Source: Caballeronia sp. dw_276
GTDB lineage: Bacteria > Pseudomonadota > Gammaproteobacteria > Burkholderiales > Burkholderiaceae
NCBI RefSeq assembly: GCF_018449635.1
Contig: NZ_JAAVUV010000008.1
Span: forward strand, 124,001 to 188,000
Length of the DNA: 64,000 nucleotides
Direction of reading: 5' to 3'
The notes under the pieces were generated by a model. It did no database searches. It saw only the letters and a program-made list of their open reading frames with translations, and was not told where the DNA came from. Shown one piece after another: positions 9,059 through 19,342 of this stretch. Position numbers and translations under genes: made by a program. Numbering within the stretch: position 1 is the first letter of the stretch; every line of letters begins with the position of its first letter.

Positions 9059-9095
9059 GGCGGCCGCCGCGACGCACATTGATCGCGACGCCGCC
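9059..9095 (+). promoter_or_regulatory. Intercistronic hairpin between oppA and oppB
   Basis: GGCGGC (9059-9064) pairs with GCCGCC (9090-9095) and CGCGA (9068-9072) with TCGCG (9083-9087), giving a GC-rich stem with a small internal loop just before the oppB ribosome site. Such hairpins often protect the binding-protein message and lower permease expression; there is no T-run. Confidence 0.45.
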
Positions 9096-9109
9096 AGGAG
9101 AGAAGTTCC

Positions 9110-10030
9110 ATGTGGTCTTATACGTTGAGGCGTGTACTGCTGACCGTGCCGACGCTGCTGATTGTCGTCACGGTGTGTTATCTGCTGCTGCACGCGACGC
9201 CCGGCGGGCCGTTCGACGGCGAGCGCAAGGTCTCGGCCGAAGTGCTCGCGAACCTGCAGGCGAAATACCATCTCGGCGAACCGCTGTGGAAGCAGTATCT
9301 GCTGTACCTCAACAGCCTCCTGCATGGCGACCTGGGTGCATCGTTCAGATACGCCGACTGGAGCGTGAACGATCTCGTGCTGCGGGCGTTGCCGGTATCG
9401 CTGACCATCGGCGGCGTGTCGATGGTGCTTGCGATCGTGCTCGGCGTGATACTCGGCATCTTCGCGGCTCTCTACAGGAATAGCCCCGCGGATTACCTGC
9501 TGATGATCGTCGGCAATGCGGGCAGCGCGTTTCCGTCGTTCGTGATCGGGCCGGTACTCATTCTCGTGTTCGCGATCCTTCTCAAGTGGCTTCCGGCTGG
9601 CGGCTGGAACGGTTTCCACGTGCGCTACATGGTGCTTCCCATTGCGCTGCTCACCATCATCAACGTGGCGACGGTCGGACGCGTAACGCGCGGCAGCCTG
9701 ATCGAAGTGATGAACACCAACTACATCCGGACCGCTTATGCGAAGGGCCTGTCGCAGTGGACCGTCGTGCTGCGCCACGCATTGCGCCCGACCATGATCC
9801 CGGTGGTATCGGTGATCGGGCCGCTTGCCATCGGCTCGATCACCGCAGCCGTTGTCACGGAGTCCGTGTTCTCGCTGCCGGGTATCGGCAAGCTGATCGT
9901 GAACGGCGCTGCAAATCGCGATTACACGCTGGTGCTCGGACTTGTCGTGCTGGTGACCGTGGTTGCGGTGCTGCTCAATCTGCTGGTCGATCTCGCATAC
10001 GCGTGGCTCGATCCGAAAATCCGTTACTGA
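9110..10030 (+). CDS. oppB: Oligopeptide ABC transporter permease, OppB type
   Basis: A 306-residue inner-membrane permease of the DppB/OppB class. The N-terminus MWSYTLRRVLLTVPTLLIVV is the classic first helix, followed by the periplasmic LGEPLWKQYLLYLNSLLHGD region. The cytoplasmic EAA loop (EVMNTNYIRTAYAKGLSQWT, about residues 200-220) contacts the ATPases. Six membrane segments are expected. AGGAG lies upstream of the ATG at 9110. It pairs with OppC just downstream (3-bp apparent gap). Confidence 0.94.
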   Translation: MWSYTLRRVLLTVPTLLIVVTVCYLLLHATPGGPFDGERKVSAEVLANLQAKYHLGEPLWKQYLLYLNSLLHGDLGASFRYADWSVNDLVLRALPVSLTIGGVSMVLAIVLGVILGIFAALYRNSPADYLLMIVGNAGSAFPSFVIGPVLILVFAILLKWLPAGGWNGFHVRYMVLPIALLTIINVATVGRVTRGSLIEVMNTNYIRTAYAKGLSQWTVVLRHALRPTMIPVVSVIGPLAIGSITAAVVTESVFSLPGIGKLIVNGAANRDYTLVLGLVVLVTVVAVLLNLLVDLAYAWLDPKIRY

Positions 10031-10069
10031 TCAATGAGTCAACGCGAATCAATGCGCATGAGGTCTGCA

Positions 10070-10972
10070 ATGAAACAAGGAACGCTCGTCCCCGCGCTCG
10101 AAAGCGTGCTGGCCGTGCCGGTGGAAGGCCGCAGCCCGTGGCAGGACGCGCGCTTGCGTTTTGCGCGCAACAAGGCGGCGGTCGCGAGTCTCGTGATTCT
10201 TTTTCTGATCACGCTCGCCTGCATCGTCGGTCCGATCGTATTGCCCAACGCCTTCGATTCCACCGACTGGAACATGATGAGTTCCACGCCAACGTTTGCC
10301 AACTGGCACTTGTTCGGTACCGATGAAACCGGCCGCGACCTGCTCGTGCGATGCCTCGTCGGCGGGCGTGTGTCGCTGATGATCGGCGCGCTGGCGACAC
10401 TGACTTCGGTCACGCTCGGCATTGTTTGGGGCGCGATTGCAGGGTTCGTGGGCGGCCGCGTGGACAACGCGATGATGCGCATCGTCGACATGATGTATGC
10501 CATTCCCTATCTGCTGATCGCGATCCTGATGGTGACGCTGCTCGGCCGCGAGTTCTACCTCGTGGTGCTGACCATCACCGTATTCTCGTGGATGGACATG
10601 GCGCGCGTGGTGCGCGGTCAGACGCTCGCGATCCGCTCGAAGGAATATGTCGAGGCGGCGCGTGCGATCGGGGTATCGACGAGCGGCATCATCTTGCGGC
10701 ATATCGTGCCGAACCTGCTTGGCATCGTCGCGATCTATACGACCGTCACCGTGCCGGGCGTGATTCTCACGGAGTCCGTACTATCGTTTCTTGGGCTCGG
10801 CGTGCAGGAACCCATGACGAGCTGGGGCGTGCTGATTCAGGACGGCGTGGGCGTGATGGAAACGTCGCCTTGGATTCTCCTGTTCCCGGCGGCGCTGTTG
10901 TCGGTGACGCTGTATTGCATCAATTTTGTCGGCGACGGTCTGCGTGACGCGCTCGACCCGAAGGATCGGTAA
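10070..10972 (+). CDS. oppC: Oligopeptide ABC transporter permease, OppC type
   Basis: A 300-residue partner permease of the DppC/OppC class. It has the cytoplasmic N-terminal tail with SPWQDARLRFARNKAAV, one leading helix (VASLVILFLITLACIVGPIV), the GTDETGRDLLVRCLVGGRVS entry motif and an EAA loop (SKEYVEAARAIGVSTSGIIL). I place the start at the ATG at 10070, which has GAGG six bases upstream. An in-frame ATG at 10034 would add 12 residues and cannot be excluded, but it has no ribosome site. Confidence 0.92.
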   Translation: MKQGTLVPALESVLAVPVEGRSPWQDARLRFARNKAAVASLVILFLITLACIVGPIVLPNAFDSTDWNMMSSTPTFANWHLFGTDETGRDLLVRCLVGGRVSLMIGALATLTSVTLGIVWGAIAGFVGGRVDNAMMRIVDMMYAIPYLLIAILMVTLLGREFYLVVLTITVFSWMDMARVVRGQTLAIRSKEYVEAARAIGVSTSGIILRHIVPNLLGIVAIYTTVTVPGVILTESVLSFLGLGVQEPMTSWGVLIQDGVGVMETSPWILLFPAALLSVTLYCINFVGDGLRDALDPKDR

Positions 10973-10977
10973 GCACC

Positions 10978-11968
<991 letters not shown>

Positions 11969-11976
<8 letters not shown>

Positions 11977-12952
11977 GCAAACCATTCTGTCCGTACGCGA
12001 CGTCCAGGTTCACTTCAGCGTCAAGGCAAAGAGCAAGCTGCCGTGGGCGGCGAAGCGCACTTTGAAGGCCGTTGATGGTGTGAGCTTCGACTTGAAGGCG
12101 GGCGAAACGCTTGGTGTGGTCGGCGAATCGGGCTGCGGCAAGTCCACTTTATCGCGCGCCATCCTCAACCTGATTCCCGCGACGCACGGCAAGATCGTGT
12201 GGATGGGGCAGGACCTGAGCGGTGCAACGGTAAAACAATGGCACGACGTGCGCGCCGATATCCAGATGATTTTCCAGGACCCGCTGGCTTCTCTCGATCC
12301 GCGCATGACGGTCGGGCAGATCATCGCGGAGCCGCTGCGGGAACATCGGCCGGGGATGTCGGAGGACGAGACGAACCAACGCGTGCGCGCGATGATGGCG
12401 AAGGTCGGTTTGCGCGAGCAGATGATTAACCGTTACGCACATGAGTTTTCTGGCGGACAGTGCCAGCGGATCGGCATTGCGCGCGCGTTGATCGTGGAGC
12501 CGAAGCTGATTGTCTGCGACGAACCCGTGTCCGCGCTCGACGTGTCCATCCAGGCGCAGATCGTCAATTTGCTCAAGTCGCTGCAGCAGGAAATGAAGCT
12601 CGCGCTGATTTTTATTGCTCACGATCTGGCCGTGGTCAAGCACATCTCGGATCGCGTGATGGTCATGTATCTCGGCCACGTGATGGAACTCGCCGATAAA
12701 CATTCGCTCTACGCCCAGCCGCGCCATCCGTACACGCGCGCGTTGCTGTCGGCCGTGCCGGTGCCGAATCCGGCCATCGAACGGACGAAGGTCGTGCAGA
12801 TTCTTTCGAGCGATATTCCGAGCCCGATCAATCCGCCGACCGGTTGCGTATTTCATACTCGATGCCCGATTGCAGAGCCACGTTGCTCCCAGGAAGTCCC
12901 AGCATTGCGAACCCTTGAACATGGAGTTGCCGCCGCTTGTTTGCTTGCCTGA
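11969..12952 (+). CDS. oppF: Oligopeptide ABC transporter ATPase, OppF type
   Basis: A 327-residue second ATPase of the importer. It shows Walker A GESGCGKS, Q-loop FQDPLASLDPR, signature FSGGQCQR (Leu to Phe at the first position), Walker B LIVCDEP and H-loop IAHDLAVV. The C-terminal domain has CVFHTRCPIAEPRC, the oligopeptide-type cysteine motif. It overlaps oppD by 8 bp and is the last gene of the operon; two hairpins follow. Confidence 0.95.
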
Positions 12953-12989
12953 TCCAAGCCTGATTCCTTTGATCGCTTAGATATCGATC

Positions 12990-13031
12990 AATCCACCGTT
13001 CCGTAACGGTGGATTGAAACGCTGCTTTTTT
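12990..13031 (+). terminator. Hairpin following oppF
   Basis: A perfect 11-bp stem (AATCCACCGTT / AACGGTGGATT, loop CCGT) at 12990-13015, with a run of six T beginning ten bases later at 13026. The gap before the T-run makes it a less canonical terminator, but its position suits the end of the opp operon. Confidence 0.6.
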
Positions 13032-13075
13032 CACCCTGTTGTCCCCCGCAGTAACCCTCCGATGCCTCGCTCCTT

Positions 13076-13108
13076 AAACCGGCGCGTTTATAAACTCGCG
13101 CCGGTTTT
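13076..13108 (+). terminator. Second hairpin terminator before the OprD gene
   Basis: An 11-bp stem (AAACCGGCGCG / CGCGCCGGTTT) around a 10-base AT-rich loop, running into TTTT. It would stop transcription arriving from opp and insulate the porin gene. Confidence 0.75.
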
Positions 13109-13165
13109 ATTGAGATGGTTGTCGGCCTTTTAATCACAATCTATAACAAGTCAGAGACAAATATA

Positions 13166-14572
13166 ATGAAAAAACAGAAACATTCGCTAGCGCTATCTTT
13201 AATTGTTGTCAGTGGCCTGATAAGCCCGGCTATGTCTGCATTTGCCGACGATGAGGGTGTCTCAACCCGTCACACCGAATCGCCGCCAAGCTCTCCGCCG
13301 AATTCAGAAGCCGATGCGCCAATCAGCAATCAGTCGAAGTCGCAAGGGTTTATCGAAGATTCACATTTGAAGCTGCTATTTCGCAGTTACACGGAAAGGC
13401 TGGAGTCGGAAGGGATCAAGCGGAAAGACGCATGGGTTCTGGGTAATCAGGCGGTTTTTGAATCGGGGTATACGCGCGGATTATTTGGCGTGGGTTTGGA
13501 TGCATCACTGTTCAGTGATTTGAAACTGAACGGCGGACAAGGCGCCGGAAACCGCGTGCACTTGAATCACGATGGCCAAAGCGGACAGAATCAGCTGGCG
13601 TGGACGTATCCGGGCGTATGGGACGTAAAGGCGCGGGTATCGAATACGGTGCTCAAATACGGTCTGCAACTGTTCGATGACCCGTTCCTCGTTCCCCACG
13701 ATAACCGTGCACTACCGCCGAGCTACCGAGGATTTTCGCTTGCCAGCGAAGAGATCAAGAACGTCACGTTGAAAGCCGGGAGTGTGGACGGCGTCATGGC
13801 GCGCGGCCAGACCAGCGTGACCACGCTCAAGACGGAATACGGCGGTACCCGATTCAGCCGATTCACATTTGCAGGCGGCGATTACTCGCCCAATGACGAT
13901 ACGTCACTATCGTTATATGGAAGCCGTGCTGAAAATGTCTGGGACCAGTATTACCTGACGATGACCCGCAGTCTTGGCGATCCCGCTCAGATTCGCTGGA
14001 CCGGTAATTTGACTTATTACTACACGCACGATGTCGGACAAAGCAGGAATGGTCCCATTAACAATCATGCGTATAGTTTGCTTCTGTCGGGAACGCACAA
14101 CGCGCATACTATTTCCGTAGGTTTTCAGCAGATCGCCAGCAACCAGTTCTTCGATTATGTAGGCCAGTCGGCAGGCGATTATCTCGCGAACTCGCTCGAT
14201 GTGGACTACAACGCACCGCATGAAAAATCGCTGCAACTCGGCTATACGTTGAATCTCGCCGAGTATGGTTTGCCGGGCGCGAAGGTGACAACGTGGGGCG
14301 CGTATGGCTGGGGCGCCGATGCATCGACCATGGCGAATCGTTATGCCGATCCCGCCAGTTCGCTTCACGATCTGTACTGGAAAAACGGCCAGCCGGTTCA
14401 TGGGACGCATTATGAATTCGGCGTCATTCCGTCTTACACCATCGGCTCCGGCAAGCTGAAGGGTGCAAGCGCCAAGTTCTATTACATGCATCACCACGGC
14501 GGAAAATACTATTCGGATTCCACCAGCGACGTGTATCGTTTGATGGTGAACGTTCCGGTCAACGTGTTCTGA
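13166..14572 (+). CDS. OprD-family outer-membrane porin
   Basis: A 468-residue channel of the OprD family, which admits specific small substrates (basic amino acids, peptides, aromatic acids). A signal peptide starts MKKQKHSLALSLIVV and ends near MSAFA-DD. A Ser/Pro-rich linker leads to the barrel, whose first conserved strand is about LKLLFRSYTERL. Alternating hydrophobic strands run to the C-terminal VPVNVF, with the terminal Phe required by the Bam machinery. The start is the ATG at 13166; an upstream extension lacks a signal-peptide-like beginning. The beginning of the gene is less GC-rich than its neighbours. Its position after the peptide importer may be functional or accidental. Confidence 0.88.
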   Translation: MKKQKHSLALSLIVVSGLISPAMSAFADDEGVSTRHTESPPSSPPNSEADAPISNQSKSQGFIEDSHLKLLFRSYTERLESEGIKRKDAWVLGNQAVFESGYTRGLFGVGLDASLFSDLKLNGGQGAGNRVHLNHDGQSGQNQLAWTYPGVWDVKARVSNTVLKYGLQLFDDPFLVPHDNRALPPSYRGFSLASEEIKNVTLKAGSVDGVMARGQTSVTTLKTEYGGTRFSRFTFAGGDYSPNDDTSLSLYGSRAENVWDQYYLTMTRSLGDPAQIRWTGNLTYYYTHDVGQSRNGPINNHAYSLLLSGTHNAHTISVGFQQIASNQFFDYVGQSAGDYLANSLDVDYNAPHEKSLQLGYTLNLAEYGLPGAKVTTWGAYGWGADASTMANRYADPASSLHDLYWKNGQPVHGTHYEFGVIPSYTIGSGKLKGASAKFYYMHHHGGKYYSDSTSDVYRLMVNVPVNVF

Positions 14573-14588
14573 CTCCGGCTTCACCAAG

Positions 14589-14621
14589 AAAAGCCCGCAA
14601 GGCGATATCTTGCGGGCTTTT
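14589..14621. terminator. Bidirectional terminator between the porin and the sulfonate operon
   Basis: A perfect 13-bp stem (AAAAGCCCGCAAG / CTTGCGGGCTTTT) with a 7-base loop separates two convergent genes. A-run on one side and T-run on the other let it work on both strands. Confidence 0.88.
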
Positions 14622-14642
14622 GCATTTTGGCGACGGGAAGAC

Positions 14643-15533
14643 CTACCGCTGTACGCCCCAGCGGCGCACGGTCAGGCGCTCGAAGGTATCGAAGACGAGA
14701 TGTTCCACGACCAGGCCAATCACGATCACAGCCGCGAGTCCCGCGAACACGCGGTCGGTGTAGAGCTCGTTGCGATTCTGGAAGATGTACCAGCCCAAAC
14801 CACCGTTGCCCGAACTGGCGCCGAACACGAGTTCGGCCGCTATCAGCGTGCGCCACGCGAACGCCCAGCCGACGCGCAGGCCTGCGAGAATCGATGGCAA
14901 CGCGGCGGGGACCAGAATCAGCAGCACATGCCGCAGCCCTTTCAGTCCGTAGTTGCGCCCTGTCATGCGCAGCGTCTCCGGCACGGATTGAAAACCCGAG
15001 TACGTGTTCAACGCCAGCGGCCACAGCACCGAGTGCACGAGCACGAACAGCAGGCTTCCGGTCCCCAGACCGAACCACAACAACGCGAGCGGCAACAACG
15101 CGATGGACGGCAACGGATTGAACATCGCCGTCAGCATTGAGAGCAGATCGCGTCCAAAACGCGTCGATACAGCCAGCGAAGTCAGCACGAACGCAAGCAC
15201 GACGCCGAGCAGATAACCGCGCAACAGCACGGATAGGGAGATCGCCGTCTTCGCAATCAGCTCGCCGGACCAGATGCCCTGCACGAAGGCCTTGAGGGTA
15301 TCGGTGAAGGTGGGCAGCAACAGGTCATTGCCGACTGCATGCGCCGCCGCTTGCCAGATGCCGATCAGCACCAGCGCAATCAACGTCTTCCTCAGCCACG
15401 TCTGGTTCGCGAGGCGCTTGCCGAAAGGCAGCGGCGCTTCGACGGCAACATCGATCAGCGGTTCGGGATTGCGCTCATATTCTTCGCGCACCGGCGGCGT
15501 CAAAGGCACCGCGATGTGATTCACCGTACTCAT
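14643..15533 (-). CDS. Sulfonate/taurine-type ABC transporter permease (TauC/SsuC-like)
   Basis: A 296-residue inner-membrane permease of the NitT/TauT family. After a cytoplasmic tail of about 45 residues, helices begin at RKTLIALVLIGIWQAAAH. The EAA loop is GFQSVPETLRMTGRNYGLKG (about residues 180-200), which contacts the ATPase. Its ATG overlaps the ATPase stop codon by four bases (ATGA), so translation is coupled. It is the last gene of a tauD-A-B-C-like operon and ends against a bidirectional terminator. Confidence 0.9.
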   Translation of the reverse strand: MSTVNHIAVPLTPPVREEYERNPEPLIDVAVEAPLPFGKRLANQTWLRKTLIALVLIGIWQAAAHAVGNDLLLPTFTDTLKAFVQGIWSGELIAKTAISLSVLLRGYLLGVVLAFVLTSLAVSTRFGRDLLSMLTAMFNPLPSIALLPLALLWFGLGTGSLLFVLVHSVLWPLALNTYSGFQSVPETLRMTGRNYGLKGLRHVLLILVPAALPSILAGLRVGWAFAWRTLIAAELVFGASSGNGGLGWYIFQNRNELYTDRVFAGLAAVIVIGLVVEHLVFDTFERLTVRRWGVQR

Positions 15534-16378
15534 TGAACCGCCTCCGTTTCTTCGAACAGCAATCGATGAATCCGCGCCACGCTTTGCTGGAAGTCGTTGC
15601 GGCCTGAACTGTCCTTTGTGAATTGGTGGCTGTTCAGCTCCGCACGAACCCGGCCGGGATGCGGCGTCAGCAACAGGATCCGGTTGCCGACAATCAGCGC
15701 TTCCTCGATCGAATGCGTCACGAACAAAAGCGTGAAACTCGCTTCCTCCCACAGGCGCAGAAGTTCTTCCTGCATTTTGCGGCGGGTGAGGGCGTCGAGT
15801 GCGGCAAACGGTTCGTCCATCAGCAGGACACGGGGTTGCATCGCGAGTGCGCGGGCGATCGCCACACGCTGCTTCATGCCGCCCGAAAGCGTGTGCGGGT
15901 AGGCATCGGCGAAAGCGGCCAGGCCAACTTTGTCGAGAAAATGCAGCGCGCGATCGCGGGCTTCGGCGCGGCTGAGTTTCTTCGCCACGCGCAAGGGAAA
16001 CGCCACGTTCTGCAGCACCGTCTTCCACGGCGGCAACTGATCGAATTCCTGGAACACGACAATACGATCCGCGCCGGGACCATTGACCGGCTTGCCATCG
16101 ATTTGAATCGTGCCAGCCGTAGGCTCGATAAACCCGGCCACCGCTTTGAGCAACGTGGATTTGCCGCAACCGGACGGCCCGAGCAGCACAAAACGATCGC
16201 CGCCGTAGACATCGAAACTCACCTGATGCGTTGCGCGAACGATGCGCTCGCGCGTGCGGTACTCGAGGCTGACGTTATCGACGGTGAGCAGTTTGCCGCT
16301 CGTAGCCGCCGCCAGATCGGGCGTGGTCGGCGGGTATAAAGCAGAAGGATTGGCGGCCATGGCTGTGGGTTCTGGCAT
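15530..16378 (-). CDS. Sulfonate/taurine-type ABC transporter ATPase (TauB/SsuB-like)
   Basis: A 282-residue ATPase of the NitT/TauT importer class. Motifs: Walker A GPSGCGKS, Q-loop FQEFDQLPPWKTV, signature LSGGMKQR, Walker B VLLMDEP, D-loop AALD and H-loop VTHSIEEA. The start is uncertain: MPEPTAM (complement of 16378) is preferred, with a weak AAGG upstream; an in-frame ATG 15 codons earlier has no ribosome site and one six codons later is possible. It is translationally coupled to the permease gene downstream. Confidence 0.9.
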   Translation of the reverse strand: MPEPTAMAANPSALYPPTTPDLAAATSGKLLTVDNVSLEYRTRERIVRATHQVSFDVYGGDRFVLLGPSGCGKSTLLKAVAGFIEPTAGTIQIDGKPVNGPGADRIVVFQEFDQLPPWKTVLQNVAFPLRVAKKLSRAEARDRALHFLDKVGLAAFADAYPHTLSGGMKQRVAIARALAMQPRVLLMDEPFAALDALTRRKMQEELLRLWEEASFTLLFVTHSIEEALIVGNRILLLTPHPGRVRAELNSHQFTKDSSGRNDFQQSVARIHRLLFEETEAVQ

Positions 16379-16537
16379 AAACCACGACCTTAGCGGTGGG
16401 TTGGCAGCGCGTGAACCAATCATTGCGCATATTCAAAACACGCCGACGCATAAGCAGCGTTTTTGCGGTTTCAGTGGAAGGATGAAAAAACCCGCCGTGT
16501 GGCGGGTTTCGGGGCCTGGAATTGGGTTCGAGCGCGA

Positions 16538-17572
16538 TTAGCTTCCCGCGCCCAGCGCCGGATCGGTAAAGAAATAGTCCTGCCACGACTTCGGTTCGTT
16601 CTTGATCGCACCCACGCGATACATGAACTGCGCAAGCCCCAGCGTGTTCTGCGGCGTGATCTTGAACTGCGTCTGCGGACTCTTGATGATCCCGAGCAGC
16701 AGGTTCCGGTCAATTTTCGCGTTGTTCACACGAATATAGATATCGGCGGCGGCTTCGGGGTTGGCGGACACGAATCGCGCCGCATCGGAAAGCGCCGCGA
16801 TGAACGCCCGATACGTCTTCGGGTTCGCATCGCGGAATTTCTCGGTCGCGTACAACACCGTGGACGAGCCCGGCCCGCCGAGGACATCGTAGGAATTCAG
16901 CACGATATGCGCCTTCGGATTGCCCGCAAGTTCCTGTTCTTGGAACGGCGGATTGCCGAAGTGCCCGCTGATCTCCGTCCCGCCCGCGATGATCGCCGCG
17001 GCCGCATCGGGATGCGGAACGGCTTGCGTCAGCTTGTCGAGCTTGTCGAATTCTTTATCGCCCCAGCGCTTCGCGGCGGCGTATTGCAGCACGCGCGATT
17101 GCACGGAAACCGATACCGCCGGCACGGCGATCCGGTCTTTCTCCGTGAAGTCGGCGATCGTCTTCACGTTCGGATTATTCGATACCAAGTAATACGGGAA
17201 GTTGCCGAGCGACGCCACGCCCTTGACGTTCTGCTTGCCGTGCGTACGGTCCCAGATGGTCATCAATGGACCCACGCCAGCGCCGGCAATATCTATGGAA
17301 CCCGATAACAGCGCGTCATTCACGGCCGCGCCGCCCGATAGCTTGAGCCAGTCCACCTTGATATCGACGCCTTCCTTCTTGCCTTCCTGCTCGATCAGCT
17401 TTTGTTCGCGTGCAACATTGAGCAGCAGGTACACCACGCCGAATTGTTCGGCGATGCGGATCGTGCCTTCGGCCTGCGCCGGAGCGGCGGCGCCGAGCGA
17501 CGTGATTGCGACGGACAGCGAGAGGAGCGCCGCGCCAAGGCGGCGCGACGGCATGCGGGCGAAAAGCGGCAT
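16538..17572 (-). CDS. ABC transporter substrate-binding protein (TauA/SsuA-like)
   Basis: A 344-residue periplasmic receptor with a signal peptide of about 35 residues ending APAQA-EG. The body starts TIRIAEQFGVVYLLLNVARE, the usual first strand and helix of NitT/TauT receptors, and LSGGAAVNDALLSGSIDIAG is the family's ligand-cleft region. Its place next to a TauD-like dioxygenase points to an organosulfonate ligand, which I infer from context. The start is chosen from the signal-peptide shape; an upstream ATG complementing 17647 would overlap tauD and lengthen the leader improbably. Confidence 0.88.
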   Translation of the reverse strand: MPLFARMPSRRLGAALLSLSVAITSLGAAAPAQAEGTIRIAEQFGVVYLLLNVAREQKLIEQEGKKEGVDIKVDWLKLSGGAAVNDALLSGSIDIAGAGVGPLMTIWDRTHGKQNVKGVASLGNFPYYLVSNNPNVKTIADFTEKDRIAVPAVSVSVQSRVLQYAAAKRWGDKEFDKLDKLTQAVPHPDAAAAIIAGGTEISGHFGNPPFQEQELAGNPKAHIVLNSYDVLGGPGSSTVLYATEKFRDANPKTYRAFIAALSDAARFVSANPEAAADIYIRVNNAKIDRNLLLGIIKSPQTQFKITPQNTLGLAQFMYRVGAIKNEPKSWQDYFFTDPALGAGS

Positions 17573-17624
17573 CGAAAGTCCGAGAAGGGTTTTTAGAGTT
17601 GGGTCGAACCGGGAAAGCGCGAAA

Positions 17625-18497
17625 TCAGAACGGCGTGTCGCCTTCAATCGTGGTCCGGTACATCTTGCGGCGCAGATGATCGGGCGTGCCGGCCGCGAGG
17701 TGCATCAGCGAACGGTTGTCCCAGAACACGAGATCGTGTTCGCGCCATTGATGCCGGTATAGATGCTCTTCACGCACGCTGTGGTCGAAAAGGGCTTGCA
17801 GCAGGTTGCGGCTTTCGTCTTCGGGCATGTCGATCACGCGCGTGGTGAAGTGCTCGCTCACGAACAGTGCGCGGCGGCCGGTTTCCGGATGCGTGCGCAC
17901 GATTGGTTGCACGACGGGCTTGACCTGCGCGATCTGTTCAGCGGAGAGGTTCGGACGCCACGGGCTGCGCTTTTGCAGCTCGGCATATTTCGCGAGATAG
18001 GTGTGTTCGGCGAAACGGCCCTCGACCGCGTCACGCAACGCTTGCGGCAGCGTGTCCCACGCGAGATGCATGTTTGCGAACAGCGTATCGCCGCCTTCGG
18101 CGGGCAATTCCTGCGCGTGCAGAAGCGAGCCAAGACTGGGCGTTTCCTTATACGAAAGGTCGGAGTGCCAGAAATGGCCGGCATCGCCAAGACCGATCGG
18201 TTTGCCGTTTTCCATCACGTTCGAGACGATCAGGATCTCTGGATGACCGCTCAGCTGGAACTGGTGAAGCACGTGGATTTGCAGCGGCCCGAAGCGGCGG
18301 CTGAATGTAATGTGCTGCTCGGGCGTGATGCGCTGATCGCGAAACACGATCACATGATGGTCTAGATGTGCACGATGAATGCGCTTGAAATCGTCGTCCG
18401 CGAGCGGCTGGCTCAGGTCGAGACCGGTTATTTCGGCGCCTAGCGGACCTTCGAACGGCGTGATTTCGATGGTCTGGTTGAGAGTTTGGGTCGTCAC
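17625..18497 (-). CDS. tauD: TauD/TfdA-family Fe(II)/2-oxoglutarate dioxygenase
   Basis: A 290-residue dioxygenase that oxidises taurine or a similar sulfonate with 2-oxoglutarate and O2, releasing sulfite. The iron triad is H111-x-D113 (in GHFWHSDLSY) and H266 (in WDNRSLMHLA). R281 in RKMYRTTIEG is placed to bind 2-oxoglutarate. It is the first gene of the operon, followed by receptor, ATPase and permease, the reverse placement of E. coli tauABCD where tauD is last. Sulfur-starvation control by a Cys/Cbl-type regulator is likely from family knowledge, but no site was identified. The substrate could also be an alkyl sulfate or an aryloxyalkanoate. Confidence 0.9.
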   Translation of the reverse strand: MTTQTLNQTIEITPFEGPLGAEITGLDLSQPLADDDFKRIHRAHLDHHVIVFRDQRITPEQHITFSRRFGPLQIHVLHQFQLSGHPEILIVSNVMENGKPIGLGDAGHFWHSDLSYKETPSLGSLLHAQELPAEGGDTLFANMHLAWDTLPQALRDAVEGRFAEHTYLAKYAELQKRSPWRPNLSAEQIAQVKPVVQPIVRTHPETGRRALFVSEHFTTRVIDMPEDESRNLLQALFDHSVREEHLYRHQWREHDLVFWDNRSLMHLAAGTPDHLRRKMYRTTIEGDTPF

Positions 18498-18614
18498 GCG
18501 GAACTCGTTATCGATTCAGGGAAATTGCTTTTGTGAGAGTCTGAATCTAAGTTTTCGCGCGGACAAGGTCAACGAACCAAATCCCATACGCTTATCTGTT
18601 TTAGCGATAAACAA

Positions 18615-18636
18615 GCCGTTCCAGTGGAGGAACGGC
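18615..18636 (-). terminator. Hairpin after the HD-domain gene
   Basis: GCCGTTCC / GGAACGGC, an 8-bp stem with a 6-base loop, 20 bases beyond the HD gene stop on the minus strand. The following minus-strand bases (TTGTTT) are moderately T-rich. Confidence 0.6.
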
Positions 18637-18655
18637 TGTTCAAGCCAGCGACCGC

Positions 18656-19342
18656 TTAATGGGCGTGCGAAGGATCGCTGCAATGCGCGCATGCGCCCGG
18701 GCTGTCATTCCACGACGAACCCAGGATCAGGCTACAGAAATTCAGGCGTTTGTAAGTCGGGTCCTTCAGCGCGAGGACATCCGCTTTTACGTTGCCGAAG
18801 GTCGTTTCCGGCTTTTTGATCGTGCCGTGAGCGAACGCATCGATTATCCCTTCCTTGAAGTTCACTTCACGCGGATGCACTGCGATGACCTGTTTGCGTT
18901 GGGTATCGGTGAATTCGTCATATGCAAGGCCCAGCACATCCATTTCCACGCCTGCCGTGACCAGCGCGACCACCGGCTTCTTGTGCTGCGGAATGCCCGG
19001 CGTGGTGTGCAGCGCGATCGAATCCCAGACTTGCTCGATATCGTGTTCGCCAATGCCGTAACCCTTCAGGAAATCACGCGCTGCGTTGGCGCCATCGACT
19101 TCAAAACGGTCGTGCTTGCTGCTGTAGGCATCGATCAGGCCCATGTCGTGGAACATCGCGCCGATATAAAGCAGCTCGGCGTCGTAGTCGAGCTTGCGAC
19201 GCTCGCCCGTCAGCGCGCCGAACAGGAATACGCGGCGCGAGTGGTTATAGAGGAGGTCCGGCTCGGTATCGCGAACGAGTTCTGTTGCGGCGCGCGCCAT
19301 GGCGCTATCGGGAATGTGGATGCCGGCGATCGTGGTGGTCAT
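18656..19342 (-). CDS. HD-domain hydrolase, cyanamide-hydratase-like
   Basis: A 228-residue cytoplasmic metal-dependent HD-fold protein. The metal ligands fit H34 (NHSRRV), H65-D66 (MFHDMGL) and a later Asp, with IALHTTPG as the second-shell helix. The overall pattern NHS.R.F.fG..., DaELLYiGAMFHDmGL and D.IALHT is that of the cyanamide hydratase-like HD group, which in fungi hydrates cyanamide; bacterial members are mostly uncharacterised. The C-terminus carries several cysteines (CSLILGSSW, CAHCSD). AAGGAG lies eight bases before the ATG complementing 19342. It is divergent from a GlxA-type regulator, the likely controller. Confidence 0.82.
   Translation of the reverse strand: MTTTIAGIHIPDSAMARAATELVRDTEPDLLYNHSRRVFLFGALTGERRKLDYDAELLYIGAMFHDMGLIDAYSSKHDRFEVDGANAARDFLKGYGIGEHDIEQVWDSIALHTTPGIPQHKKPVVALVTAGVEMDVLGLAYDEFTDTQRKQVIAVHPREVNFKEGIIDAFAHGTIKKPETTFGNVKADVLALKDPTYKRLNFCSLILGSSWNDSPGACAHCSDPSHAH

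Noticed and set aside
13166..14572. Gene transfer signal in the OprD gene from its lower GC start
   Set aside because: The AT-richness is limited to the leader and signal peptide; the barrel region has ordinary composition, so it is not a convincing transfer signature.
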